NCBI GenBank assembly: GCA_022749755.1
Contig: CM040452.1
Coordinates: 638,350 to 702,349, forward strand
DNA length: 64,000 bases
Direction: 5' to 3'
DNA from: Azadirachta indica
Lineage: Eukaryota; Streptophyta; Magnoliopsida; Sapindales; Meliaceae
Shown: positions 12,786 through 23,840 of the stretch, piece by piece
Numbering within the stretch: position 1 is the first letter of the stretch
Layout: the number at the start of each line of letters is the position of its first letter
The notes under the pieces: model-generated
Told to the model about the DNA's origin: nothing
Database searches by the model: none
Seen by the model: only the letters and a program-made list of their open reading frames with translations
Made by a program: the position numbers and the translations under genes

Positions 12786-13539
12786 CTTGTATGTATCTTA
12801 AGATAATTATTTTATAAGAACAATTGATGCTAAAATATTATTTTAAGAGTGACAGCAAAAAAAATAAAAAAAAAAGAAAAAAGCTCGAACGTACAAATTT
12901 GTTAGATCTGATCACAAAATGCTAAAATATTCTTTAATTTGTGCGTGTACGCACATATATATGTCTATGTATGTATGTATATTGGGGTGCTTGTGTGTGT
13001 GTGTGTGTGTTAAGGTACCGATATCCATAAATTTTCAAATATAAATATCATAAAGTTTGCATAATTTTATTGGAGTGGTAATTGTAATAAGTTTGCGTCC
13101 ATACACTTGCTCAAATTCGTGTTTTAAAAGATATGGACGTTTTCTAGAGAAAAGCCTTATAGAAGATAGGTTCTAGTTAAAATTGTGCTTACTCTAGTTT
13201 TAAAGTCACAATTAAAGTATTAATTCTTAATTAAAACTGATGAGTATAGGTTTGGTAACTAATCATATTTTCTGAAATGTGGTAAATTTAATACCTTATG
13301 GAATAATTCATATTATTTAATTTTTTATATTACATATTAATTACGATTTTAATTTATGTTGTGACAAAAGCGAAAATAATATTTTTATTTGTTATTTTCT
13401 AGAGTTCAAAAAGTATTTGGTAACATTTTAAAAACATATTCTGGAAATGAGAATTGTAAAGCATTTCTGGTAAAATTTTTGTAGAATTGAATTTTAAGAA
13501 CAAACAAGTCCTTGATTTCTAGTTCAAGGATTTTATTTA
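12062..13539. other. 3' flank of the TPS pseudogene with poly(A) signal and microsatellites
   Basis: AATAAA at 12232-12237 is a plausible poly(A) signal about 170 nt after the stop. A compound (TA)n/(TGTA)n tract lies at 12741-12797 and a (GT)n run near 12990-13009. The segment 12340-12450 recurs at 14310-14440 after the duplicated last exon. No other gene is seen. Confidence 0.6.
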
Positions 13540-13687
13540 TTATTTTCATAAAATAAAAATGAAAATAGCATATGTGAAGCAATTAATTATGCAGAAACAC
13601 TTATTTACTAAGCTTTTAAAACAAAATGAAACTATGACAGTTCAAAATAGAATTAGTATCTAACATAGATTAGTCTAATAGTTACAG

Positions 13688-13972
13688 GCTGAGCAAGAGA
13701 GGAGACATGTTGCCTCTGTCGTAGAATCTTACATGAAAGAATATGGAACCTCAAGGACGGAAATAGCTGAATGGTTTAAGATAATGACTACAAATTTGTG
13801 GAAGGACATAAATGAAGAATGTATGAGGCCGACCGTTGCTCCATTGAAACTAATTATAATCGTTAACATTGCACGCATAGCAGAAGTTTATTACGAGGTA
13901 GATGCTGTAACAAATCCTGAGTATTCGAAACATTACATCAAAAAACTGTGCATTGATCCAACGCCTGTTTAA
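13688..13972 (+). pseudogene. Duplicated terminal exon (exon 7) of a terpene synthase
   Basis: A second copy of TPS exon 7, fully open for 95 codons, from AEQERRHVASVVESYMKEYG to a TAA at 13970-13972. It is preceded by an intact acceptor (GTTACAG) and by about 100 bp of matching intron sequence, and followed by matching 3' flank. The duplicated unit is about 900 bp (roughly 13540-14455 versus 11600-12500). No other exons accompany it. The phase would let it act as an alternative last exon for the upstream gene, but that gene's exon 6 donor is damaged. It differs from the upstream exon by many substitutions, so the duplication is not very recent. Confidence 0.85.
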
Positions 13973-14469
13973 GAATTGACGACTAAAACAGTTGATGGCT
14001 TTGTATTGTTTTCTGCTACTTCCGGAGTTATGTTTATGGTTTTATTTTGTTATGTTTGTTGCTGCTGTTTGTTAGCAATCGCGGTTGCTGGCTAGTTACT
14101 GTTGCTGCTGCAGCTATTGCATTCTTTTTCAGGAACTGGTGCTATTTGGTATTTGGTGTTTGAGTTATGCATTAACTGTATTATTTTCATTTGGATGCGA
14201 TTGTTCTCTCTTTTTTTTTTCTAATTTAACAAAATGTCGTTGAACTTAGCTCTTAAAGATTACTAATTGAAAAAAAGTTGTATTAGGCATATTTTTTTTT
14301 TAAAATTTTTTTCATAAATATTACAAGAAAATAATAGTAGTAGTCCCCTCTAACTCAATCGAAGTAGGTTTGAACCCAAATATCTTGTACTATCCCAAAA
14401 TATTTTATTAGTAACAAACTAACATGTACCAAAGAGAAAAGGCGGAAGAAAAATATTGGTTTTTAAAAT

Positions 14470-15533
14470 AAAACGTGACTCAAATGGTAATATCGAATGA
14501 CACAATATTAGACTTGTTGCCGACAATTTTATTCTTCCCAAAAGTTTTACTCAAAGAGATGGTGTTGAGTATAAAGAGACTTTTTCACTAATTTCTAAAA
14601 AAAAAAATTTTAGAACTATTATGACTTTGGTAACTTATTATAATTTAGAGTTGTAACAAATGGATGTAAAAACTGTCTTTCTGAATGGAAATTTAGAAGA
14701 TGTTTACATGGGTCAACTTGAGGGCTGATTTTTCTATTGAAAGAAAAAGAGCGTATGGTGTGTAAACTTAAGAAATCAATAAACGAACTTAAGCAAGCTT
14801 CTCGTTAATAGTATCTTAAGTTCTATGATACCATCACTTCTTTTGAATTGAAGTAAAACACTATTGATTGATGGATATATCTGAAGATTAGTATGAGAAA
14901 GTTTATATTTCTAATTCTATATATTGAAGACATCTTGCTTGCTACTAATAATCTTGGTTTATTATATGAGAATAAAAAATTTCCCTGTAAGAACTTTGAA
15001 ATGAAGGATATAGGAGATGTAGCTTATGTGATTGGAATAAAAATATTTTGAATTGATCATAAAGATTGTTAAGGTTGTCTCAAAAAGCATATATTAATAA
15101 AATCCATATAGTTAAATTAATTATTAGTCAAATTAATTAATTATAGTTTTAATTATATACATACATATTGATGGAGCGAGTAGTTAAAAGATAGTTAAAT
15201 ACTACTTTCTTGAATATATTTTAATAAAAAAATAATTAAAACATGTTTTAATAAAAGACAACTATTTAAAGATGTTTTAATAAAATATAAATTAGTTCTC
15301 TCCTTATCTATAAAAAAAAATAAAATATAATATATTTATTTTCCATCAACATATAATTGAAATACTCTGTGTAATTGAGAAAAAGTTAAAAAGGAGAAAT
15401 CAATTTATTTTCCATCAGATTATATCTGTTGTGGCTCAAGGTATGTACTAATTTCATTATTAAAAATCTATTTGTGAATATCTTATAATTCTACGATTCT
15501 AAGTTTTTAAAATTCATGTAGTTATTTTTTACA
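14470..15533 (+). mobile_element. Decayed Ty1-copia fragment: reverse transcriptase plus LTR
   Basis: Broken frames encode copia reverse transcriptase. The segments DVKTVFLNGNLEDVYM, a CKLKKSINELKQASR-like block and YIEDILLATN (the YVDD box, here degenerate) appear in order up to about 15060. RNase H is missing. From about 15100 the sequence matches the presumed 3' LTR of the larger copia at 56691-57133 and ends at 15533 with ACA. It is an internally deleted member of the same family, with many stops. Confidence 0.82.
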
Positions 15534-15720
15534 CTGCCGCCATTGTCTTTTTGCCAATTAAGTCCATTCAATTTCCAAAAATAAATTGAAATACAAATAA
15601 AAATGTTATACATAATTCGAAACCAAAAATAATTCATAAATTCGCAAAGTACCAGTCTTCTTATTGGTTTTTGCAGCCAAATGAAAGCTATATAATTTTG
15701 TATTGCCATGAAATTAAAAT
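15534..15720. repeat. Fragment of duplicated TPS distal promoter
   Basis: This matches 22790-22950 and 35228-35360, with shared blocks CCGCCATTGTC.TTTTGCCAATT, GAAATACAAATAAAA and CACAAATTC. In the intact TPS locus this block lies far upstream of the minus-strand gene. The overlapping small open frame at 15491-15709 is an accident of this repeat. Confidence 0.7.
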
Positions 15721-16789
15721 AGAGAGATAGAAAAATGAATCAAAAGAAATTGTCCGAAATTAATTATTACTTCTTAAAAATTTTCAAGAAGAGCACACAT
15801 TTAGTATTTTTAGACGAAAAATTATTTTATTTAACATATCTATTTAAATTCTATTTGTAATTTTTTAAATGAGTTAGATCAGATTAAATTATATTATATG
15901 GCAAATCAGGTGAGATCGAAAAACATTGTCAAGTAATAAATTATATACACAAATTTGGCCAAAGTTACCCAATCAAATTCGTTAAATAGCCTTAATTAAT
16001 AGATATTAAGTTAAACGAGTATTTTTTTTTATTTTCTCATAACTCAAAATATTGATTGCATACCAAAAATTTAGGAGTTAAATTCTGGTAAAGCTATTTT
16101 CAGGACTTTAAAGAGGAAGAAAAAGCACGGTAAGAATTATAAAAGTGCATATAATAATGACTGCGAGAAAGAAATGCGAGGATTAGAAACACAGGAACGT
16201 AAATTACAATAATCTCTCCCAGGTTTCAATTGAGTTACCTTCAAGTCAAGGAGAGAATTGAATTTTAAAAAAATGACATTTTAAAAGGTCAAAAAAAAAA
16301 AAAAAAAGAAAAGAAACACAGGACTTAGACCTTCAACCACTGGCGGAAAAATGATTTTTTTTTTTTTTACCAAAAAGAACTTAAAAATTTAAATCAATCC
16401 ATATAAATATAAAATTAACCCTCATAAAAGATAGAAAATTATTTTCACTAACTTGGAAATTTAATCTTATAATTTCTAATCCTCACTTTTTAAATATAAA
16501 AAGATTCATAAAATTTTTCAATTACAGAATTTTTTTTCTTAAATTTGTTTAATCAAAAATAAAAAAAATGCAACAAACATTGGTGGAATTTTAATATGCT
16601 AAATATTACAAACTTTATTGTAATATTTTCAAGTTCCTATTTTAATTTTGATGTTAGAATTTCAATGTTAATGTTAGAGCTTTCAAGTCGTGTTAAAAAT
16701 ATTTCAAATTTTGGGTAAATAGATTATTACATTATATTCATTTAAACATTCAATTTATAGGTAGTATTTATTTTTTTTGCTTGAAAAAG
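15721..16789. other. Intergenic DNA, nothing recognised
   Basis: AT-rich with several poly(A)/poly(T) runs. I see no gene, RNA or element boundary. Confidence 0.45.
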
Positions 16790-17175
16790 TGAATATAACT
16801 AAAATTTAAATTAAATTAATATGTTTTTGTTTTTATCTTACATGCCTCATAAATATAAACGCTAAGTTGTTTGGTTTTATAAAATTAAAAATTTTGAAAT
16901 TAATATGTTAACATATATATCTTAAAAAATTAGAAACTGATGTGTTAAACTGTTAACATATATATATAATTAAATAATAAATTAAATTTATTCTTGACAA
17001 ATAAATATTTTATTAATTTAGATGTTTAATTATTTATATTTAAGTTAAAATTTTTAACTTAATTACATTTAAATATTTTTAACAAATATTCACAAATAGA
17101 TTAAAATAATTTTTAAACATTTAAATAATTGTATTTAAACTTCAATTAAAAGAACAAACAAGTCCTTAAAAAGAA
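16790..17175 (-). mobile_element. MITE-like repeat, inverted relative to 18689-19075
   Basis: Its right end AGAACAAACAAGTCCT and interior (TAATTACATTTAAATATTTTTAAC, AAATATAAACGCTAA) are the reverse complement of the copy at 18689-19075, which starts AGGACATGTTTGTTTTT and contains TTAGCGTTTATATTT. Another end-like piece, AACAAACAAGTCC, occurs at 13500-13512. It is non-coding and the left boundary is approximate. Confidence 0.5.
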
Positions 17176-17535
17176 GGAAAAAATTAAAAATTTGTGAGAA
17201 AGTAATCTTTATTATGAATTTTTAAACATTTATAAATTATCAATGATAATAGAATTTAGAGAAATTACTTGTAACCCCTTAAGATTTAGTCGAATTACCC
17301 AAAATCTCACTGGAGTTTATATAATATCTCCTTACATCCCATAGTTGTGTTAGGATTAAAATTACTTTTTTGCATGATTTTACTGAAATAACCTTGGATT
17401 GTTGACTAATAAAACGAATGGGTCACATGCAATATTTAGTGATTCCCAAACAACATTTATGTATAAGAAAATAATAATGAAGTCAATAAATTAAGAAGAG
17501 TGCTATAACAAATGGATCCTACTTGCATAAGCGTC

Positions 17536-17763
17536 TCAGGCCCTGACCTTTGCTGCTTCGACTCTCAGCCTCTTTGGAGGTGGAGGAGGTGGTAGAGGCT
17601 CTGACTTTGGAGGACCTGGTATTGACTTTGGTGGAGTTGGCACCCGCTTAGGCTGAGGTGGTGGTGAAGCCAGTGCCGGAATTTTTTTTTTTTTTTGTGA
17701 AGAAAGTTTGTCATCTATTGAAACTGAATCAGTTGATGATGGTTTTGGCGATGGATTCGACAT
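17536..17763 (-). CDS. Small proline-rich hypothetical protein or gene fragment
   Basis: A 75-codon open frame starting with a good ATG at 17763. The protein has a Ser-rich N-terminus, a run of five Lys encoded by a poly(A)/poly(T) tract, then dense PPP/PKP repeats up to KRLRVEAAKVRA. Base composition is clearly richer in G/C than the flanks, and codon use looks like real plant coding sequence. I do not recognise a family. It could be an exon of a hydroxyproline-rich or formin-like protein, or a fragment captured by a transposon. No splice partner or promoter is evident. The poly-Lys tract is a frameshift-prone site. Confidence 0.35.
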   Translation of the reverse strand: MSNPSPKPSSTDSVSIDDKLSSQKKKKIPALASPPPQPKRVPTPPKSIPGPPKSEPLPPPPPPKRLRVEAAKVRA

Positions 17764-17879
17764 GCGAGGAGCATGAAATCTTGTAATGGACTACGTTAAC
17801 TCGTGTGAATAACTTGTAAGTTCTTTTAAGTTACACTGTGAGTGAGAAAATTTCTTTACATATATATGAGCTTATCTCG

Positions 17880-18406
17880 GAACGGTGATGGTCAGTTTCT
17901 GGGAGGGTTTGCACTTGCGTTTGGCCACCAAACAGCCTTCCATGCAGTATGGCCGTGGAAATTGCTTATGCACGGGGATGGTTTCTCATATGGCTAGAGA
18001 GTGACTGTCTACCAGTTTTTCATCTTTTGTTTAATGACCCTCTTCGCCTTCCTTGGTCTTTGCACAACCGATGGCTGAATTGCAAACGTTTGACATCTAT
18101 AATATCCTTTCGATGCTCTCACACCTTTCGGGAAACCAATGCAGTTGCCCGATGCTCTAACTAATTTGGGAGTGCAATGTGAAACGTTACACTGGCGGCC
18201 TTCTCCTTTTGATACGTTTCTGAGCTTATTATCCCACAATGCAAATGCGTTCCCAAGTTATCGATTTTCTTAATCTTTAATTCTGCATTGCCACCTTTGT
18301 TATGGAAGTTTTGTAGGGTTTGTTTTGTTACTCCCCTGTTTTGTCTGTACTCTCCCTTTATTCTAATGAATTAGCTTATCAAAGGCTTGCTTTAAAAAAA
18401 AAAAAG
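17880..18406 (+). mobile_element. 5'-truncated LINE tail: RNase H domain and poly(A)
   Basis: Frames in this segment match the RNase H region found at the C-terminus of plant L1-type LINE proteins: a GGFALAFGHQTAFHA-like start, then AVEIAYARGWFLIWLESD, PWSLHNRWLNC and FRCSHTFRETNAVA. Two frameshifts break it. A 3' untranslated part follows and ends in a poly(A) tail at about 18394-18406. This layout is typical of a 5'-truncated, dead LINE copy. The target duplication could not be found. Confidence 0.8.
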
Positions 18407-18688
18407 AGCCATATTGATTTGTTTATTGTGTCTAATAATAATTTATAAGTTAGTTATAAAGAGTTATTATAATAATAATTATTATTAATTAAATTGTTAA
18501 TAATATTACACTACGATAAAAGTGAATCATAGTTTTAAATAAGAAAGTTAGATTTAGAGATTCGTCGATGTCTTTTAGACCTCTTCCTAATTTTCAAGAT
18601 CATGAAGAAATTTAAAAAAATAAAGAAAGATTATAGGACTTGAATGAGGATAATATCAACTCCTCAAGAAAAGGAGCTAGATTAAGGA

Positions 18689-19075
18689 CATGTTTGTTTT
18701 TCAACTAGAGTGTGATTAAAATTATTTAGATATTGAAGAGGTGATTACTTTTTAACTAATATTTGATAACTTGTTAAAAATATTTGAATGTAATTAAATT
18801 AAAATTTTAATTTTTTTAGTACTTAAAAATTTTAACTTAAAGTTGAATGAATTAAATATTTTTATTTATTAATATTATTCTTAAATTATTACTTAATATT
18901 TATTATGTTAATAACTTAACATATTAGTTTCAAATTTTTTTAGTTTTATAAAAAAATAGTTTAGCGTTTATATTTAGATATTTAAGATAAAACAAAATGT
19001 ATATATCAATTAGAATCAAATTTTAGTTAAATTAACATTTTAGTCATGTTTAGACTTTAAACATAAATCCTAAAT
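18689..19075 (+). mobile_element. MITE-like repeat, plus-oriented copy
   Basis: Starts GGACATGTTTGTTTTTCAAC and ends about TTTAAACATAAATCC. Inverted partner of 16790-17175. The two copies flank the proline-rich frame and the LINE tail and could pair as a long imperfect hairpin. Confidence 0.5.
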
Positions 19076-19279
19076 ACTAACTAAGAGAAATTTGAGTTAG
19101 AGTATGTCGAGGGCTATAAATTATAGAGGTATTCTTGTAATAAACTTGGTGTGTTTTTTTAGTGTGGGTGATAAAGCAAGTTTTATACTCATAAATTGAA
19201 TTTTTTAAGCGCAATAGTTTATTAGTTTTATTATGCTTTATTAGATTTTTATTTGTGTTTTGTATTTATTTTACATAGA

Positions 19280-20350
19280 AAAGGATTGGCGGAGCTTTCA
19301 AGTTAACATAGGAAGATAGTTAAGAAAAATGGCGTATATTGCACAACGAAGAAACCAAAGCTTAGAGCCGAGGCCATAGCAAGTCAAGTTCCGGCGCTGA
19401 TGCTCTTTAACAGCAAGATTAGCCCAAGACTTAAGGTTGCAACTATGGAAGTTGAGGTCGTAGCACTGAAAGTGGGCATGATGGACAGAAAATAATGGCC
19501 TCAGTGCTAGGACTTAAGGCCGCTTCTCTACAGGATCCTTTGAATTAGGGCTCAAGGCCGCGGCTCTGCAGATAAAGGTCTTAGAACTGGTTCGTGATTT
19601 TCGTAATTTTAAAAGCGCAAAAGTTATCAAATTTCTCCTTTTAAACTCTAGCATATAAATAGATGATCTTAAGCTTAAACTAGTTCTTTGGGGGGTGCTG
19701 GTGTTTTGGAGATTGAAGACAAGATAAAGAGCTTGATGTGCAACCAAAAAAAAAAAAAAAAGATTTCAAGATCTATTCAACTCTATTACTAGTTCATCCT
19801 TTTCTTTTCCTCTTTAATGCTTAAGATTATGTTCATTGCTAGTTTTTCCTTTTCTATGACTAAGATGTAGCCTAACTATGAAATTTTTATTCATATTTTC
19901 CTCAGTTAAATAATGATTTATTTTCATTTATGATTAAGTACTCTTCACTATTTTTAATGCTTCTAAATAATTGATCACTGTTTATTTGATTTGAAAATCA
20001 TAATGAAATTAGAAGGAGTTTAGGTGTTTAGTTCATTACATTGAATGTAATAGATTATGTAAGAGAAAGGAATATCCTTTCATGGTTTGTGTAGTCGTTA
20101 AATGAGATCCACAAATCTTAATGAATTCTTAATATTTTTAATTTTTATAGGAATATAGTGGATTAGCTATCAAAAGGTGTTTTTACTAGACCTTGAAGCA
20201 GTTAGTGAAAAAATTAGGGATTTGTGATGGTTAATCATAGAAAACAACTTGATTAATAAGAATTGGCGAATCAATATGGATTATTATCTAAGGGATTATT
20301 ATCAAATTTGTTTCCCAAAATTTGATATTGTATCAATTGGATAAAAAAAA
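19280..20350. other. Unidentified G/C-richer segment, possible old retroelement
   Basis: Positions 19330-19760 are distinctly richer in G/C and contain a repeated phrase ACTTAAGGCCGC / GCTCAAGGCCGC. They are followed by a 17-nt A run at 19744-19760 and then AT-rich sequence of leader-like character. No reverse transcriptase or integrase motif is visible. It could be an LTR and untranslated leader of a gypsy-type element, but this is a guess. Confidence 0.3.
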
Positions 20351-20992
20351 GAATGTATTATTTATCTCCTTTAAATTTTTAGTCAGCTAACTCCCAACCT
20401 TGTACATACTCAATTACCCTTCATCACTAATGTTTTATTATAAAATAATTATGACACCAAATTTTTTAATTGAAAGATTTCTTATTTATCAAAAATTTTT
20501 TTCTGTTTTAGTTTACCAAGATAATATCTTATACCGTAAACGTATTGAAAATGATTTTGCTTTTTTTCCTTCTCGAGAAACACATGCATAAAACGGGAAA
20601 ATGTTTACAGAAACACTGTGGGGGAAAGTGATTTCTTCACTACATGCAAATCCAGCTTGCCAACTTGCAACGGACACGAGGTTCAATAGTCAAAGCTATG
20701 CGCAGTGCATTGTGTGAACACGATGTTGCAAGGTCCTCTTTTGTTGGAATTTGATTTGGAGGCGTTAGCTTCAGATCTCCATCACATCGACCGTCAGATG
20801 ATGCTGCCTTCCATGCCGCTTCCCCCAACGATTTTCTCAATAAGGATTCTCACATTGTCTCTCTCAACGACGATTTCATACCCAAGTGCTTTATTAAGTT
20901 AACAATAAGCTCATTCCACTGATTAGTGATGAATCCAAATCAACTTATTACAGCATAATAAAGTTTTTTCCCTCCTAAATCAACTTGGTTAT

Positions 20993-21690
20993 TGTTGTTT
21001 TTAGAAGAAAAACAATTTGTATTTCTTGAGTTAAAAAAATGTTTACAAGCATATTTATATAAAAACACAAAGAATCAATCCATTAGTTACGGAGGAGCAC
21101 ATGCTATTTGGAAGAAAAAAATTAATGCCAGTGAAGGACATTTTGAACTTGAACATTTTGGTGCTGTCTTTGTCGAACTTATTATTTGACATTAACATCC
21201 CCCCACAAATTCAAGATGACTTCATGGAGGCAAGCTTGAGTTTGGAAACCAAGTCACGGAAGCGTTGATTAGAGGAAGATATTCAATGCAGTGTGATATG
21301 CCCTTGTATATTATACTGGTAAATAAAATGACAATCAGTCTCAGTATGTTTAGTACGTTCATGAAAAACATAATTATGAGTAATTTGAATAGCACTATGA
21401 TTATCACAAAAAAGTGATGTAGGATGTTCAGAACAGACTCTCATATTATGTATTAGTCGGCGAAGTCAAATAATTTCTTGAGTGGTGTCAACAAGGGCAC
21501 AATATTCTGCCTCAGCACTAGAGCATGTAATAACAAATTGCTTCTTACATCTCTAGAAAATGAGTGAATCACCTAAAAATGCACACAGTATAGTAGTGGA
21601 ACATTGATCAGTAGGATCTCTGGCCCAATTTGCATCAAAATAAGCACGAAGTTGGAGAGTGGAATGTGTGGAGAAATGCATTCCATGAAA
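20993..21690 (-). mobile_element. Ty1-copia fragment: RNase H end, PPT and 3' LTR
   Basis: On the minus strand, 21690 down to about 21222 encodes a decayed copia RNase H domain: a YFDANWARDPTDQ-like start, SSAEAEYCAL, CDNHSAIQI, FHERTKHTETDCHF and the C-terminal DLVSKLKL-like end. Next comes a polypurine tract (21198-21209) and a sequence beginning TGTTAATG that fits a 3' LTR of about 205 bp (20993-21197) with an internal TATAAATA. The 5' part of the element is missing. It is a different copia family from the one at 47.9-57.1 kb. Confidence 0.75.
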
Positions 21691-21699
21691 TATAGTACC

Positions 21700-22204
21700 T
21701 TTGATGTAACATTTTAGTCCTTGATTGTATTATAGTGTAGTAGAGGTGTTCATAATCTAATCTAGTCCAATCTAATTCAATTTAATTTTTTTGTGAATTT
21801 GTTTCATGAATCAAACTAGATTGAAAAATCTCTAATTCTCTCACAATGGATTAGAATTATGAATTTGCATTCTAATTTACTAAAATATTATCGAATCTAT
21901 AAAGGTAATATAATAATATTTTAAATATAAGAATTAGTTTACAGTATACAGAATTATATCCATAACATATAAAAGTACAAAATATACATACACACTTAAC
22001 TAGCCTATTTTTTCTCAGCTCCCCTTTTCATCTTTCCTAACTTCGTTTCTTTTTTTTATTTTTTTTAAATGATTAATATTTTTATTTATGATATATTATC
22101 CTTTTCCTTGTTGAAATAAATTTTTTTAAAAAAACTGTATAAAAACTTATAAATTTAATCACATATTTTTGTAGAGATATAATAATTATTTTTATCACTC
22201 TTTT
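21700..22204. other. Intergenic DNA, nothing recognised
   Basis: AT-rich. A GAGGTGTTCATAA motif near 21744 resembles the ends of some plant MITEs, but I found no inverted partner. Confidence 0.4.
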
Positions 22205-22960
22205 ATTTTTAATGTATTTTAATTAATGGAGCAAAAGCCAATACATGGTCAAGTAGCCTAAATGGAGCCTTATTTATAGGAGGCTAACATTAGATCTTTA
22301 TAGGAGTAAAAAATTATTATTATCAGTTATAACCAATTAATAGTTTCAATAAGGAGTGAATTAATGTCTTCATAATTCTGTTTAAATTAAAGCATTGAAG
22401 CATCTTATCATTTGCTAACTGGATATATAGGAATATAATGATCTGTAAGTACCTTAAATAGAGCCTTATTTATAGGCTAAGTTTAGATCTTTGTGGGAAT
22501 AAAAATATATCTTTTGTCTGCATAGGGGAAATTTGATCAATTATTCGTCTAAAAAGCATCTTGTCACTGCATGCAAACAATTGATTTATAAACAAAAACG
22601 ATTTCAATTATTAGTTTAATATTGTCACTCTTAACTCACTCTTAACTCTAATCTTATAATAGATGTTCTGATTGATGAGGCATCTTATCATTTGCCAGCT
22701 GAATATATATACACACGCATACATATAATACGTGCAAATTGAAGTTTATATATTACTGATATGACGTTGGGATCCAAAATTAAAAAATTGCTCACCAAAT
22801 GCCGACCACTGTGGTCATTGTCTATTTGCCAATTCAGTCGATTCAATTTCCAAATAAATTGAAATGCAAATAAAAATGTTGTTTCACAAATTCCCAGAGC
22901 ACCACTCTTCTTTTGATATTTGCAACCAAACGAAAGATATATATAATGTTGCAAAACTTT
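22205..22960 (-). repeat. Orphan copy of the TPS promoter, no coding region attached
   Basis: Collinear with the region upstream of the intact minus-strand TPS (32104-32440 plus 35155-35360). It starts at the GAGCAAAAGCCAAT segment that lies just before the TPS start codon and carries the same TATA context (TATTTATAGG on the plus strand at 22271-22280 and 22467-22475). The TATA-bearing unit is itself duplicated (about 22250-22430 and 22448-22710). No TPS exon is left where the gene body should be (below 22205). Unlike the intact locus, this copy has no transposon at the (TA)n site near 22705. Confidence 0.78.
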
Positions 22961-23570
22961 AGTTGCTTAAAGCCAGGAAACATTTACATTTTGTGGATTC
23001 GTGGATTTTGTGTTGCCGTTAAGAAGTTAAAATAGAGAAAAATAGAAAAAAAATAGGAAGGACATTGAAGACACACATAATTTTTAATTTTCATCCATTT
23101 TTTTAATTTTAATTTTTGAATTAAAAAAAATGAGAAAATTTTTTTGTTGACTGTATTAGATACCCTTAATTTTGAGAAAATAACAAGATATTCTCTTATT
23201 TAATTTCAAATAATTTGATTGGTTAGAATATTATTATTTTTATTCTTCAATATTAACTTAGGCCCAACTTAAACCCGTAAAATTTGCAGCCGAATTTGGA
23301 TCCAAGGGGTAAAATAATAATTTACTGAAATTTCTGTTAAAAATAAGTAAATATTCAAATGCATTTTTAAGCTCATTTATTCGTGTTTGCTTATAAATAC
23401 TTACAGAGCAACAAAAATAAATAAATGACTAAAAAATTCAGGAACCAATTAACAAAATTAAGGCATATATAATATAAAATATTTTAAAAAGTATCAATAT
23501 TTTCTAAAAAACTCAAAACTTTATAGCAACAACCACAATACTGCCACAATAATGTATTAATATTTTCTAA
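22961..23570. other. Intergenic DNA, nothing recognised
   Basis: AT-rich sequence with no gene or element boundary that I can support. Confidence 0.4.
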
Positions 23571-23599
23571 AAAACTAATTTTAAAAAGTATAATAGATC

Positions 23600-23840
23600 T
23601 TTCCTATTTAGTAAGTTTCATTAAATATATTAGAAAAACAAAAAAGGATGTTTCTTATCAAACTAGTATTAGTATTACCTAATTTGGTTTGGTTTCTTAG
23701 TTTATATTAGTTTATTTCTTAATCTATATTGAATTATTATTTTAGCCTATGTAAAAAATCTCATGTTATTAATTTATTCATATACGTCCAATTCAATCAT
23801 TACAATATTTTATTTTTTCTAATATCATTCCATTGTTTGT
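23600..23840. repeat. LTR-like sequence upstream of CYP-A
   Basis: Shares TTTGGTTTGGTTTC, TATATTGAATTATTATTTT, a TTATTAATTTATTC-like block and CCAATTCAAT..TACAATATTTTATTTT with 38287-38520. The partner begins TGTTGG and ends CAAACA, so both look like solo or truncated copia LTRs. Each sits just upstream of a copy of the CYP 5' flank and so was carried along in the CYP duplication. Confidence 0.55.

Noticed and set aside
12741..12797. Possible CRISPR-like or regulatory array
   Set aside because: It is a plain (TA)n/(TGTA)n microsatellite; CRISPR arrays are not expected in a plant nuclear genome.
20640..20902. Overlapping frames on both strands with moderate G/C content
   Set aside because: Neither frame carries a motif that I recognise and the segment lies just outside a copia LTR; it may be flank of an old insertion, but nothing supports a gene.
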